Source of the DNA: Streptomyces smaragdinus
Lineage (GTDB): Bacteria > Actinomycetota > Actinomycetes > Streptomycetales > Streptomycetaceae
Direction: 5' to 3'
DNA length: 64,000 nucleotides
Assembly: GCF_009604385.1 (NCBI RefSeq)
Contig: NZ_WEGJ01000031.1
Span: 1-64,000 of the forward strand
Position 1 is the first letter of the stretch, and each line of letters begins with the position of its first letter. The notes beneath the pieces are model-generated. The model made no database searches, had not been told where the DNA came from, and saw only the letters and a program-made list of their open reading frames with translations. A program made the translations under genes and the position numbers. Positions 25,548-34,587 of this stretch are shown piece by piece.

Positions 25548-25589
25548 CGACGACAGTCCACGACGCACAGGCCGCCCGAGGGGCGGCCT
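25523..25589 (+). promoter_or_regulatory. Attenuator: alternative antiterminator/terminator hairpins
   Basis: The terminator stem is AGGCCGCCC (25569-25577) with GGGCGGCCT (25581-25589) and a 3-base loop, followed by TCGCTGTTT. An alternative pairing uses GGCGGCC (25523-25529, inside the leader codons after the Trp run) with GGCCGCC (25570-25576), which would disrupt the terminator when the ribosome stalls at the Trp codons. Confidence 0.85.
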
Positions 25590-25655
25590 TCGCTGTTTCC
25601 GCGGCCGTTCCTCCCCCGCACGCACTCGCGTACGCCACGGAAGGACCCGCATCCC

Positions 25656-27557
25656 ATGGAACCCGCAGCCCTGATCGACCGCCTCCTCTCCCCCGCCGCG
25701 CCCCCCTTCGCCCTGCTCCACCGCCGCACCCCGGGCCGCCCCGAGGGGCTGGTGGAGGTGCTGCTCGGCCCCGTCGTCGAGGTCGCCACCCTGGCCGACG
25801 TCCCGCTGGTCTACGGCACCCGCGGCGAGCCCGTCAGCGACGCCCTCGTCCTGGTCCCGTTCCGCCAGATCCGCGAGCGCGGCTTCGAGGTCCGCGACGA
25901 CGGCGCCCCGCTGGCCGTGCTGCGGCCGCGGGAGTCGTACGAGATCCCCCTCGCCGGCCTGCTCGACGCGCTGCCCGGGCACGAGGTGCGGGTGGACGGC
26001 GGCGCCTTCGACGTGTCCGACGAGCAGTACGAGGACATCGTGCAGCGGGTGTACGAGGACGAGATCGGCACCGGCGAGGGCGCGAACTTCGTGATCCGCC
26101 GGACGTTTCAGGGGCGGATCGACGGCTTCTCGGCGTCCGACGCCCTCGCGCTGTTCCGCCGGCTGCTCACCGGCGAGCAGGGCGCGTACTGGACGTTCGT
26201 CGTCCACCGCCCCGGGCTGCACACGCTGGTCGGGGCGAGCCCCGAGGTGCATGTGCGGATGTCCGGCGGGACGGCCGTGATGAACCCCATCAGCGGCACG
26301 TACCGCTATCCCGAGGGCGGCGCGGACCGTGCCGGGCTGCTGGCGTTCCTGCACGACCGCAAGGAGATCGAGGAGCTCTCCATGGTCGTGGACGAGGAGC
26401 TCAAGATGATGTGCACCGTCGGCGACCGCGGCGGCGTGGTCGTCGGCCCGCGGCTGAAGGAGATGGCGCACCTCGCGCACACCGAGTACGAGCTGCGCGG
26501 CCGCACCTCCCTCGACGCCCGCGAGGTGCTGAAGGAGACGATGTTCGCCGCCACGGTCACCGGGTCGCCGGTGCAGAACGCGTGCCGGGTGATCGCGCGG
26601 TACGAGCCGCGGGGGCGCGGCTACTACGCCGGGGCGCTGGCGCTCATCGGCCGGGACGCGTCGGGGGCGCAGACGCTGGACTCGCCGATCCTGCTGCGTA
26701 CCGCCGACATCTCGGCGGACGGCAGGCTGAAGGTACCGGTCGGGGCGACGCTGGTACGCGGCTCCGACCCGGCGGGCGAGGTCGCCGAGACCCACGCCAA
26801 GGCGGCGGGCGTGCTCACCGCACTCGGCGTACGGCCGGGCCGGCCCGCGCCGGCGGCGGACGGCCCGGGGCTGGCGGAGGACCCCGGGGTGCAGGCGGCG
26901 CTGGCGGCGCGGCGGGGGGATCTGGCGCCGTTCTGGCTGCGGATGCAGGAGATGGCGCCCGCCGCACAGGGGCGGCCGGTGCTGATCGTGGACGCGGAGG
27001 ACACGTTCACCGCGATGCTCGCGCATGTGCTGCGGGCGGCGGGGCACACGGTGACGGTGGTCCGCTACGACGTGCCGGGGCTGCGGCAGGCGGCGCTGAC
27101 GCACGAGGGGCCGGTGGTGCTGGGGCCCGGTCCCGGGGACCCGAACGACGCGTTCGACCCGAAGATGCGGTTCCTGCGGGAGCTGACGGCGGAGCTGGTA
27201 CGCGATCACCGGCACGGGCTGCTGGGCGTGTGCCTGGGCCATGAGCTGCTGGCGGCGGAGCTGGGGCTGGACATCGTGCGCAAGGACGTGCCGTTCCAGG
27301 GGGCGCAGGAGCGGATCGACTTCTTCGGCCGCGAGGAGACGGTGGGCTTCTACAACACGTTCACCGCCCGCTGCGACGGGGCGACGGCGGCGGAGCTGGC
27401 GCTGCACGGGATCGAGCTGGCGCGCGACGGGGCGAGCGGCGACGTGCACGCGCTGCGCGGCGGCGGCTTCGCGGGCGTGCAGTTCCATCCGGAGTCGGTG
27501 CTGACGCTGGACGGGGCCGTGCTCGTACGGGAACTGCTGGACGGGGTGCTGGTCTGA
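25656..27557 (+). CDS. Anthranilate synthase, fused component I + II (TrpEG/PhzE-type)
   Basis: A 633-residue fusion. Residues ~1-400 form the chorismate-binding TrpE-like part (GASPEVHVRM, MNPISGTYRYP, KEIEELSMVVDEELKMM, ATVTGSPVQNA), and ~430-633 form a class I glutamine amidotransferase with triad Cys526 (GVCLGHE), His611 and Glu613 (FHPES). It converts chorismate and glutamine to anthranilate; closely related PhzE enzymes make the 2-amino-2-deoxyisochorismate intermediate. The Trp-codon attenuator upstream favours a tryptophan role. trpD lies in the window at 50114, but no other trp gene does. A terminator separates it from pfkA. Confidence 0.92.
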   Translation: MEPAALIDRLLSPAAPPFALLHRRTPGRPEGLVEVLLGPVVEVATLADVPLVYGTRGEPVSDALVLVPFRQIRERGFEVRDDGAPLAVLRPRESYEIPLAGLLDALPGHEVRVDGGAFDVSDEQYEDIVQRVYEDEIGTGEGANFVIRRTFQGRIDGFSASDALALFRRLLTGEQGAYWTFVVHRPGLHTLVGASPEVHVRMSGGTAVMNPISGTYRYPEGGADRAGLLAFLHDRKEIEELSMVVDEELKMMCTVGDRGGVVVGPRLKEMAHLAHTEYELRGRTSLDAREVLKETMFAATVTGSPVQNACRVIARYEPRGRGYYAGALALIGRDASGAQTLDSPILLRTADISADGRLKVPVGATLVRGSDPAGEVAETHAKAAGVLTALGVRPGRPAPAADGPGLAEDPGVQAALAARRGDLAPFWLRMQEMAPAAQGRPVLIVDAEDTFTAMLAHVLRAAGHTVTVVRYDVPGLRQAALTHEGPVVLGPGPGDPNDAFDPKMRFLRELTAELVRDHRHGLLGVCLGHELLAAELGLDIVRKDVPFQGAQERIDFFGREETVGFYNTFTARCDGATAAELALHGIELARDGASGDVHALRGGGFAGVQFHPESVLTLDGAVLVRELLDGVLV

Positions 27558-27562
27558 GCTCG

Positions 27563-27590
27563 CGGGGGGTCGTCCGGGTACGGCCCCCCG
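27563..27590. terminator. Bidirectional terminator between convergent trpE-type gene and pfkA
   Basis: CGGGGGG (27563-27569) pairs with CCCCCCG (27584-27590) around a 14-base loop, lying between the two stop codons. Confidence 0.65.
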
Positions 27591-27604
27591 CCGCGGCCCG
27601 TCCG

Positions 27605-28633
27605 TCAGCCGAAGAACACCTCGGCCTCGGCGTACTCCGCCGGGTCGACCGTCTTCAGCTTCGCCGTGGCCTCCGAGATCGGGACCCGGACGATGTCGGT
27701 GCCGCGCAGGGCGACCATCTTGCCCCAGTCCCCGTCCCGTACCGCCTCGATGGCGTGCAGGCCGAAGCGGGAGGCCAGCCAGCGGTCGAAGGCCGACGGC
27801 GTGCCGCCGCGCTGGACGTGGCCGAGGACCGTGGTACGGGCCTCCTTGCCGGTGCGCCGCTCGATCTCCTTGGCCAGCCACTCGCCGACGCCGGAGAGCC
27901 GGACATGGCCGAAGGCGTCCAGCGACTCGTCCTTGAGGACCATGTCGCCGTCCCGGGGCATGGCGCCCTCGGCGACCACGACGATCGGCGCGTACCGCAC
28001 CTTGAACCGGGACTCGACCCAGGCGCAGACCTTGGCCACGTCGAAGCGCTGCTCGGGGATGAGGATGACGTTGGCGCCGCCGGCCAGCCCGGAGTGCAGG
28101 GCGATCCAGCCCGCGTGCCGGCCCATGACCTCCACGACCAGGACCCGCATATGGGACTCGGCGGTGGTGTGCAGGCGGTCGATGGCCTCGGTGGCGATGT
28201 TGACGGCGGTGTCGAAGCCGAAGGTGTAGTCGGTGGCGGAGAGGTCGTTGTCGATGGTCTTGGGAACGCCGACGACCTTGATGCCGTACTCGTCCGCCAG
28301 CTGCGCGGCGACGCCGAGCGTGTCCTCGCCGCCGATGGCGATCAGGGCGTCCACCTCGTGCTTGGCGAGATTCTCCTTGATCTGCCGGATACCGCCCTCG
28401 GACTTCAGCGGATTGGTCCGCGAGGAGCCGAGGATGGTGCCGCCGCGCGGCAGGATGCCGCGGACCGCGGGGATGTCGAGGGGCACGGTGTCCCCCTCCA
28501 TGGGCCCGCGCCAGCCGTCGCGGAAGCCGATGAAGTCGTATCCGTACTGCTGCACACCCTTGCGGACGACGGCGCGGATGACCGCGTTGAGCCCGGGGCA
28601 GTCACCACCGCCGGTCAGTACTCCTACCCGCAT
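27605..28633 (-). CDS. pfkA: 6-phosphofructokinase, group III (donor specificity uncertain)
   Basis: A 342-residue cytosolic enzyme that phosphorylates fructose 6-phosphate. Conserved: VLTGGGDCPGLNAVIR, the catalytic TIDND, VEVMGRHAGWIAL and GHVQRGGTPSAFDR. The two donor-selecting positions (E. coli Gly104, Gly124) are Asp104 in GGEDT and Lys125 in PKTIDND, the combination usual for pyrophosphate-using enzymes. Streptomyces enzymes of this type are normally annotated as ATP-dependent, so the donor is left open. ATG 28633 has AAGGGA 8 bases upstream and follows an in-frame GTG. It is convergent with trpE. Confidence 0.93.
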   Translation of the reverse strand: MRVGVLTGGGDCPGLNAVIRAVVRKGVQQYGYDFIGFRDGWRGPMEGDTVPLDIPAVRGILPRGGTILGSSRTNPLKSEGGIRQIKENLAKHEVDALIAIGGEDTLGVAAQLADEYGIKVVGVPKTIDNDLSATDYTFGFDTAVNIATEAIDRLHTTAESHMRVLVVEVMGRHAGWIALHSGLAGGANVILIPEQRFDVAKVCAWVESRFKVRYAPIVVVAEGAMPRDGDMVLKDESLDAFGHVRLSGVGEWLAKEIERRTGKEARTTVLGHVQRGGTPSAFDRWLASRFGLHAIEAVRDGDWGKMVALRGTDIVRVPISEATAKLKTVDPAEYAEAEVFFG

Positions 28634-28807
28634 CACGTGTTCCCTTCATGACGGATCGATCCGTACAGCGCCCACGCTAACGGTGATCCACGTCACAGGG
28701 GACGGGACAATCCGGGGAATCCCTTGAAAAGAACGGCGGTTGTGTGATCACGTCCACCCGAAGGAGCGAATTGCGGTGACGCGGCTCCGCGTTCCGGTCG
28801 GGACGGG

Positions 28808-29482
28808 TCAGTCCGTCTCGTCGAGGCCGCGCTCTATGGCGTACCGGACGAGCTCCACCCTGTTGTGCAGCTGGAGTTTGCCCAGGGTGTTCTGGACATG
28901 GTTCTGCACAGTGCGGTGGGAGATCACCAGCCGTTCGGCGATCTGCTTGTACGACAGTCCCTTGGCCACCAGGCGCAGCACCTCCGTCTCGCGCTCGGTG
29001 AGCTGCGGGGCGGCCGGCTCGTCGGGGGTGGCGGGCGGGGGTTCGGTGGCCAGCCGGCGGTATTCGCCGAGGACCAGGCCGGCCAGGCCCGGGGTGAAGA
29101 CGGCGTCGCCGACGGCGGTGCGGCGGACGGCCTCGATGAGCTCGTCGGTGCTGGCGGACTTCACCAGATAGCCCGTCGCGCCGGACTTCACGGCCTCCAG
29201 CACGTCGGCGTGCTCGCCGCTCGCGGACAACACGAGGACGCGGACCTCGGAGCGCTCCGCCAGGACCTCCTTGCAGACCTGGACACCGGGCAGCCCCGGC
29301 AGGTTCAGGTCCAGGACGAGCACGTCGGGCGCGGTCGCCCGGGCCCGCCGTACCGCCTGCGGGCCGTCGCCGGCGGTGGCGACGATGTCGAAGCCCGCCT
29401 TCTCCAGGTCGCGGGCGACGGCGTCGCGCCACATCGGGTGGTCGTCGACGACCATGACCTTGACCGCGGCTGTCTCTGTCAC
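28808..29482 (-). CDS. LuxR/NarL-family response regulator
   Basis: A 224-residue protein: receiver domain (1-~120) with acidic pair VVDDHP, phospho-acceptor Asp in VLVLDLNLPG and the Lys in YLVKSAS, then a LuxR HTH (LTERETEVLRLVAKGLSYKQIAERLVISHRTVQNHV). Its gene follows 83 bases after that of the MacS-like sensor kinase on the same strand, so they are a cognate pair. The GTG start at 29482 sits near a GGGGGAGACACGG stretch. The target genes are unknown. Confidence 0.94.
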   Translation of the reverse strand: MTETAAVKVMVVDDHPMWRDAVARDLEKAGFDIVATAGDGPQAVRRARATAPDVLVLDLNLPGLPGVQVCKEVLAERSEVRVLVLSASGEHADVLEAVKSGATGYLVKSASTDELIEAVRRTAVGDAVFTPGLAGLVLGEYRRLATEPPPATPDEPAAPQLTERETEVLRLVAKGLSYKQIAERLVISHRTVQNHVQNTLGKLQLHNRVELVRYAIERGLDETD

Positions 29483-29565
29483 CGTGTCTCCCCCTTACGT
29501 CGCGTCCCGAGGCTACTGCGTTTCTCCGGGGACAACCCCCGGGCCCCCGGCCGGGGTGGCCGGCC

Positions 29566-30774
29566 TCATCGCGGCACCCGGAACTCCACCTCGGTGCCCT
29601 GGCCCGGTACCGACACGTACTCCGCGCTGCCGCCGACGTCCCGCATCCGGCCCCGGATGGACTGGGCGACGCCGAGGCGGCCCTCCCCCTCGGCGGCGGC
29701 GAGGCGGCCGGCCGGGATGCCGGGGCCGTCGTCGCGGACGGTGACCAGGACCGCGTCCGGCTCGTCCTCCAGCAGGATCCACGCGCGGGCGTCGTCGCCG
29801 GCGTGCTGCTCGACGTTGTCCAGGGCGGCGCCCACGGCGGCGGCCAGCTCCCGGGCGGCGGGCGCCGCGAGCAGGACGGGGGTGCCGGGCTCGGCGAACG
29901 TGACCCGGCGGCCGGCGTACGGGGCGAGCAGCGGGCGCAGGTCCACCGGCTCGGGCGGCGCGGGCTCCCCGGCCGCCTTGCGGCGCGCGCGTCCCTGCAG
30001 CGGCAGCCGGGCCCGGCGCGCGGCGCGGGCCACGGCCTCGTCGTCGGCGCCCGGCCCCGGTCCGCCGGTGACCAGGGTGCGCAGCGCGACCTCCTGCTCC
30101 CCGGCGAGGGCGCCGAGCTCCGCCGCCTCCCCGCCGAGGGCGGCGCCGCGCCGCTGCACCATGCTCAGGACCTGGAGCACGCTGTCGTGGATGTCCCGGG
30201 CGAGGCGCTCGCGCTCCCGGGTCGCGGCCTCGATCTGCAGCGCGCGGGCCAGGGTGCGTTCGGAGGCGCGGGCGACCTCCACGATGTAGCCGATGGCGGT
30301 GGAGGCGACCATGAGCAGCACGATGTTGTGGATGTTGCTCTGCACGATCGCGCCGCGTTCGACGACGTTGGACACCCCGATCGCGGTGGAGGCGGCGGCT
30401 CCCCAGCGCCAGCCGCCCTTGACGGAGAAGCCCAGCACGGCGCCGGCCGTCCAGATGGACGGGAGCGTCGGTTCGCCGGCCGCGACCCGGGACGGTGTCT
30501 CCACCGCCATCGTGAGCATGATGCCGGTGAGCGCCATCCCTATGTCGGCGGCGAGGAAGGGGAAGGTGCAGCGGCGGGCGGTCGTACGGTTCAGCGTGGC
30601 CAGGGTCCACGCCGTGAGGACGGCCATGAACGCCCAGCCCAGCGCGGGGCGCTGCGTGTCGTCGTAGCGCATCGACCAGCCGATGACGGCGTAGCCGAGG
30701 GTCAGCGGGCGGAACCAGGTGAGCGCCGTCCACAGCGGCTGCTCCACCGACATCCGTGCGGGCTGCTTCGCCAT
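29566..30774 (-). CDS. MacS-family membrane sensor histidine kinase
   Basis: A 402-residue kinase of the HisKA_3 group that partners NarL-type regulators. About four to six hydrophobic segments fill residues ~18-165, then the H-box ARDIHDSVLQVLSMVQRRG (His about 198) and a HATPase_c with N-box ALDNVEQHAG and G-box VTVRDDGPGIPAGRL. The disordered Ala/Arg-rich linker between H-box and ATPase is common in streptomycetes. The signal is unknown; there is no separate extracellular domain, suggesting sensing within or at the membrane. Confidence 0.92.
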   Translation of the reverse strand: MAKQPARMSVEQPLWTALTWFRPLTLGYAVIGWSMRYDDTQRPALGWAFMAVLTAWTLATLNRTTARRCTFPFLAADIGMALTGIMLTMAVETPSRVAAGEPTLPSIWTAGAVLGFSVKGGWRWGAAASTAIGVSNVVERGAIVQSNIHNIVLLMVASTAIGYIVEVARASERTLARALQIEAATRERERLARDIHDSVLQVLSMVQRRGAALGGEAAELGALAGEQEVALRTLVTGGPGPGADDEAVARAARRARLPLQGRARRKAAGEPAPPEPVDLRPLLAPYAGRRVTFAEPGTPVLLAAPAARELAAAVGAALDNVEQHAGDDARAWILLEDEPDAVLVTVRDDGPGIPAGRLAAAEGEGRLGVAQSIRGRMRDVGGSAEYVSVPGQGTEVEFRVPR

Positions 30775-30805
30775 GTCTCCCCCCTGGGACGGCGCGCGGC
30801 CGGGC

Positions 30806-31549
30806 CTACTCCGTGGCCGCGGCCCGCGCTTCCTGCTCCTGCCGGTCCTGCTTCTCCTGCTTCGCCGCCTCCGCGAGCTGGCGCTTGGCGGCCGTGGCGT
30901 AGATGTCCACGTACTCCTGGCCGGAGAGCTTCATGATCTCGTACATCACCTGGTCGGTGATCGAGCGCAGGACGAACCGGTCGCCCTCCATGCCCTCGTA
31001 GCGGCTGAAGTCCAGCGGCTTGCCGATCCGGATGCCCGGGCGCATCAGCTTGGGCATGACCTTGCCGGGCGGCTGGATCTTCTCCGTGTCGATCATCGCG
31101 ATCGGGATGACGGGCGCGCCCGAGCCCAGCGCCACCCGGCCCAGGCCCCCGGGCTTGCCCCGGTAGAGCCGGCCGTCGGGGGAGCGGGTGCCCTCGGGGT
31201 AGATGCCGAAGAGCTCGCCGCGCGCCAGCACCTCCAGGCCCGCGTTGATCGCGGCCTCGCCGGCGCCGCGGGCGCCGGAGCGGTCCACCGGCAGCATGCC
31301 GATGCCCTTCATGAAGCCCGCGGTGATCTTGCCCTTCACGCCGGGGGTGTTGAAGTACTCCATCTTGGCGATGAAGGTGACCTTGCGGTGGAGCATCGCG
31401 GGCAGGAAGAAGGAGTCCGAGACGGAGAGGTGGTTGCTCGCCAGGATCGCGGGCCCGGACTCCGGAATGTTCTCCATGCCCTCGACCCACGGCCGGAACG
31501 CATACTTGATGCTGTTCCCGATGACCATCTTCGCCGCGCCGTAGAACAC
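30806..31549 (-). CDS. 1-acyl-sn-glycerol-3-phosphate acyltransferase (PlsC family)
   Basis: A 247-residue membrane-associated acyltransferase for phosphatidate synthesis. Motif I is NHLSVSD (the NHx4D catalytic pair), motif II region FIAKMEYFN, motif III YPEGTRSPDG and motif IV VIPIAMIDT. The ~30-residue C-terminal tail is charged (AAKQEKQDRQEQEARAA) and probably a coiled helix. GTG 31549 is the start. It diverges from the esterase gene at 31668. Homologues sit near PASTA-kinase and PimB-like genes in mycobacteria too. Confidence 0.92.
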   Translation of the reverse strand: MFYGAAKMVIGNSIKYAFRPWVEGMENIPESGPAILASNHLSVSDSFFLPAMLHRKVTFIAKMEYFNTPGVKGKITAGFMKGIGMLPVDRSGARGAGEAAINAGLEVLARGELFGIYPEGTRSPDGRLYRGKPGGLGRVALGSGAPVIPIAMIDTEKIQPPGKVMPKLMRPGIRIGKPLDFSRYEGMEGDRFVLRSITDQVMYEIMKLSGQEYVDIYATAAKRQLAEAAKQEKQDRQEQEARAAATE

Positions 31550-31667
31550 CCTGTGGACCTCTCTCTCCTGACGAGGAGACCTTAACCTGCCCGGCCGGGA
31601 CCGTCTCCTCCGGCGGTAGTGTGGGAGGCCGACCCACCCCTGTCCGACATCGAGTGAGACGGAGTCC

Positions 31668-32477
31668 GTGGTGGCGGTTCTCCCCGGAGCCGAGCCGTTC
31701 CGCCGTACAGGCGAGCCGGTCGGTGTCCTTCTGTGTCATGGCTTCACGGGCAGCCCGCAGAGCATGCGGCCCTGGGCGGAGTACCTCGCCGACCGCGGAC
31801 TGACCGTGTCCCTGCCCCTGCTGCCGGGGCACGGCACGCGCTGGCAGGACATGCAGCTCACCACCTGGCGGGACTGGTACGCCACGGTGGAGCGCGAGCT
31901 GCGGGCGCTGCGCGAGACGTGCGAGCAGGTGTTCGTCTTCGGGCTGTCGATGGGCGGCACGCTCGCGCTGCGGCTGGCCGCGCTGCACGGCGACGCGGTG
32001 ACGGGCGTGGTCGTGGTGAACCCGGCGAACAGGCTGCACGGGTTCGCGCCGAAGCTGGTGCCCCTGGTGCGGTTCCTGCTGCCCAGCACGCCCGGGATCG
32101 CGGACGACATCGCGAAGGAGGGCGCGCACGAGCTCGGCTACTCGCGTACGCCGCTGCACGCGGTGCACTCGTTCACCGAGCTGCTGAAGCGGGTGGACGG
32201 GGAGCTGCCGCAGGTGACGCAGCCGCTGCTGCTGCTGCACAGCCGGGTCGACCACGTCGTGTCGCCGAAGGACTCGGCGCGGGTGCTCGGCCGGGTGTCG
32301 TCGCTCGACGTCACCGAGACGGTGCTGGAGCGCAGCTATCACGTGGCGACGCTGGATCATGACGCGGAGCAGATCTTCGAGGACAGCTACGCCTTCGTCC
32401 GCCGGCTGAGCGGGTCCGAGGGGGCGGACGGGCGGGCCGACGGCGCCCAGGAGGAGGCGACGCGTGGTGGAGCGTAA
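31668..32477 (+). CDS. Alpha/beta-hydrolase, carboxylesterase/monoglyceride lipase-like
   Basis: A 269-residue protein with the Est30/monoacylglycerol-lipase pattern: oxyanion HGFTGSPQSMRPWAEYLA, nucleophile elbow GLSMGG, acid residue in HSRVDHVVS and the catalytic His in RSYHVATLDHD. It is cytosolic and a lipid or small ester is likely, but the substrate is not readable. It starts at GTG 31668 after GGAG. The Gly/Ala-rich C-terminus overlaps the next gene by 14 bases. Confidence 0.9.
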   Translation: MVAVLPGAEPFRRTGEPVGVLLCHGFTGSPQSMRPWAEYLADRGLTVSLPLLPGHGTRWQDMQLTTWRDWYATVERELRALRETCEQVFVFGLSMGGTLALRLAALHGDAVTGVVVVNPANRLHGFAPKLVPLVRFLLPSTPGIADDIAKEGAHELGYSRTPLHAVHSFTELLKRVDGELPQVTQPLLLLHSRVDHVVSPKDSARVLGRVSSLDVTETVLERSYHVATLDHDAEQIFEDSYAFVRRLSGSEGADGRADGAQEEATRGGA

Positions 32478-33033
32478 CCCTGCCGGGGAGCCCGAGGAGA
32501 CGAAGCGGGACGAGACCTCCGCGGGCGACGACGCGGCGGCGTCCGAGGCATCCGGGACGCCCGCCGAGCCCGTGCGCGAGCCGCTGGACGAGGAGGCGGC
32601 GTGGCTGCAGATCGTCGCCGGGTACGGGGAGGAGCCCAAGGACCTCCCCGACGAGGCGCCGGCGGGTGACGCCCCCGCGGACACCCCGGACGTGGCCCGC
32701 AGCATCACGGTGTTCTCGGCCGGCAGCGGGCCCCGCGACTGGGATCTCGCGGAGCCGTCCGACGACGACTTCGACGCCTCCGACGAGGGGCATTTCGTAC
32801 CGCCGGAGCCGCCGCCGCTGCCGGAGGCGGACACCACGGCCAAGTTCGCCTGGCTCGCGGTGCTGGGCGGTCCGCTGCTGCTGATCGTGCTGGTGCTGGT
32901 CGGCGAGCCGATCACCTGGTGGTCGGCGCTGGCGGGCATCGGCGGCTTCCTCGGCGGCTTCGCCACGCTGGTCGCCCGGATGCGGCCGGGCGGGGGGGAC
33001 GACGACCTGCCGGGAGGCGGGGCGGTCGTCTGA
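32464..33033 (+). CDS. Conserved membrane protein with acidic disordered N-terminus
   Basis: A 189-residue protein with a ~118-residue acidic, Pro/Ala-rich, presumably disordered N-terminal region (EPSDDDFDASDEGHF) and two closely spaced transmembrane helices (about 125-145 and 150-168), then a short Gly-rich tail. I recognise no domain of known function. The GTG start lies within the end of the hydrolase gene (14-base overlap) and the mannosyltransferase gene follows 25 bases later, so the three are probably one operon. Confidence 0.8.
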   Translation: MVERNPAGEPEETKRDETSAGDDAAASEASGTPAEPVREPLDEEAAWLQIVAGYGEEPKDLPDEAPAGDAPADTPDVARSITVFSAGSGPRDWDLAEPSDDDFDASDEGHFVPPEPPPLPEADTTAKFAWLAVLGGPLLLIVLVLVGEPITWWSALAGIGGFLGGFATLVARMRPGGGDDDLPGGGAVV

Positions 33034-33058
33034 TCCGCCGCATGTACTGTCGGGACCG

Positions 33059-34201
33059 ATGCACAAGACCCTGATCGTCACGAACGACTTCCCGCCGCGG
33101 CCCGGGGGCATCCAGGCCTTTCTGCACAGCATGGCGCTGCGGCTCGACCCCGATCAGGTGGTCGTGTACGCGTCCACCTGGAACCGGTCCGCGGAGGGCC
33201 GGGAGGCGACCCGGGCGTTCGACGCCGAGCAGCCGTATCCCGTGGTCCGCGACCGTACGACGATGCTGCTGCCCACGCCCCGGGTCACCCGGCGGGCCGT
33301 CGCCCTGCTGAAGGAGCACGGCTGCGAGGCGGTGTGGTTCGGCGCCGCCGCCCCGCTGGGGCTGATGGCGCCGGCGCTGCGGAGGGCCGGGGCCCGGCGC
33401 ATCGTGGCGACCACGCACGGGCACGAGGCCGCCTGGGCGCAGCTCCCCGGCGCCCGGCGGCTGCTGCGGCGCATCGGGGAGCACACGGACACCCTCACCT
33501 ACCTCGGGGAGTACACGCGCTCGCGGATCGCCCGGGCGCTGACCCCCGCCGCCGCCTCCCGGATGGTGCAGCTGCCGCCGGGGGTGGACGAGAAGACGTT
33601 CCATCCCGGCTCCGGCGGCGCCGCGCTGCGTGAGCGGCTGGGGCTGGCGGGGCGGCCGGTGGTGGTGTGCGTGTCCCGGCTGGTGCCGCGCAAGGGGCAG
33701 GACACCCTGATCGAGGGCTGGCCGCGGGTGTTGGCCGCCGTACCGGACGCGGTGCTGCTGATCGTGGGCGGCGGCCCGTACCAGCACGAGCTGGAGAAGC
33801 TGGCGGCGGCGAGCGGCGTCGGCGACTCGGTGCGCTTCACCGGGCCGGTGGCCTGGGCGGAGCTGCCCGCCCACTACGGCGCCGGCGACGTCTTCGCCAT
33901 GCCGTGCCGCACCCGGCGCGGGGGGCTGGACGTCGAGGGGCTCGGCATCGTCTATCTGGAGGCCTCGGCCACCGGCCTGCCCGTCGTGGCCGGCGACTCC
34001 GGCGGCGCGCCGGACGCCGTGCTGCCCGGCGTGACGGGGTACGTGGTCCCGGGCGGCTCCCCCACCGCGGCGGCGGAGCGGATCGCGCAGCTGCTGCTCG
34101 ACCCGGCGCTGCGCGCCCGGATGGGCGAACGGGGGCGGGCCTGGGTGGAGGAGAAGTGGCGCTGGGACCTGCTGGCGGAGACGCTGAAGTCCCTGCTGTA
34201 A
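33059..34201 (+). CDS. GT4 glycosyltransferase, PimB'-like (GDP-Man:PIM mannosyltransferase)
   Basis: A 380-residue GT-B enzyme. It opens LIVTNDFPPRPGGIQAFLHSM, close to mycobacterial and corynebacterial PimB'. The C-terminal donor site has RLVPRKGQDTLIEGW, the E-x7-E-type segment EGLGIVYLEASATGLPVV and GDSGGAPDAV. PimB' adds the second mannose to phosphatidylinositol mannoside at the membrane. A role in PIM or related glycolipid synthesis is inferred from similarity and from the neighbouring acyltransferase, fadD15-like ligase and SRPBCC genes, a grouping shared with mycobacteria. Confidence 0.88.
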   Translation: MHKTLIVTNDFPPRPGGIQAFLHSMALRLDPDQVVVYASTWNRSAEGREATRAFDAEQPYPVVRDRTTMLLPTPRVTRRAVALLKEHGCEAVWFGAAAPLGLMAPALRRAGARRIVATTHGHEAAWAQLPGARRLLRRIGEHTDTLTYLGEYTRSRIARALTPAAASRMVQLPPGVDEKTFHPGSGGAALRERLGLAGRPVVVCVSRLVPRKGQDTLIEGWPRVLAAVPDAVLLIVGGGPYQHELEKLAAASGVGDSVRFTGPVAWAELPAHYGAGDVFAMPCRTRRGGLDVEGLGIVYLEASATGLPVVAGDSGGAPDAVLPGVTGYVVPGGSPTAAAERIAQLLLDPALRARMGERGRAWVEEKWRWDLLAETLKSLL

Positions 34202-34230
34202 CGACAGCGCCCGCTTGGGAAGGAGCCGCC

Positions 34231-34584
34231 GTGACCGCCGATGTCCGGATCCGCCGGATCTACGAGGAGCCCTCCCCCGACGACGGCACCCGGGTGCTGG
34301 TGGACCGGCTGTGGCCGCGCGGGGTGAGCAAGGAGGCGGCCAGGCTGGACGACTGGCCCAAGGCGCTCACCCCGTCGGACGACCTGCGCCGCTGGTACCA
34401 CGGCGAGGAGGGCCCGTACGAGGAGTTCCGCGAGCGCTACGCCGCGGAGCTGACCGCCCCGGACGCCGCCGCCGCGCTGGCGAAGCTGCGCGAGAGGGTC
34501 ACCGCCGGCCGCGTCACCCTGCTCACCGCGTCCATGGACACGGAGCACAGCCACGCGGCCGTCCTGCGGGACGAGCTGACCTGA
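34231..34584 (+). CDS. DUF488 family protein
   Basis: A 117-residue cytosolic protein with the DUF488 core: RIYEEPSPDDGTRVLVDRLWPRGVSKE, LDDWPKALTPSDDLRRWY and VTLLTASMDTEHSHAAVL. No biochemical function is established for the family. GTG 34231 has AAGGAG 6 bases upstream. It converges on the acyl-CoA ligase gene with a 3-base gap. Confidence 0.92.
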   Translation: MTADVRIRRIYEEPSPDDGTRVLVDRLWPRGVSKEAARLDDWPKALTPSDDLRRWYHGEEGPYEEFRERYAAELTAPDAAAALAKLRERVTAGRVTLLTASMDTEHSHAAVLRDELT

Positions 34585-34587
34585 CAC

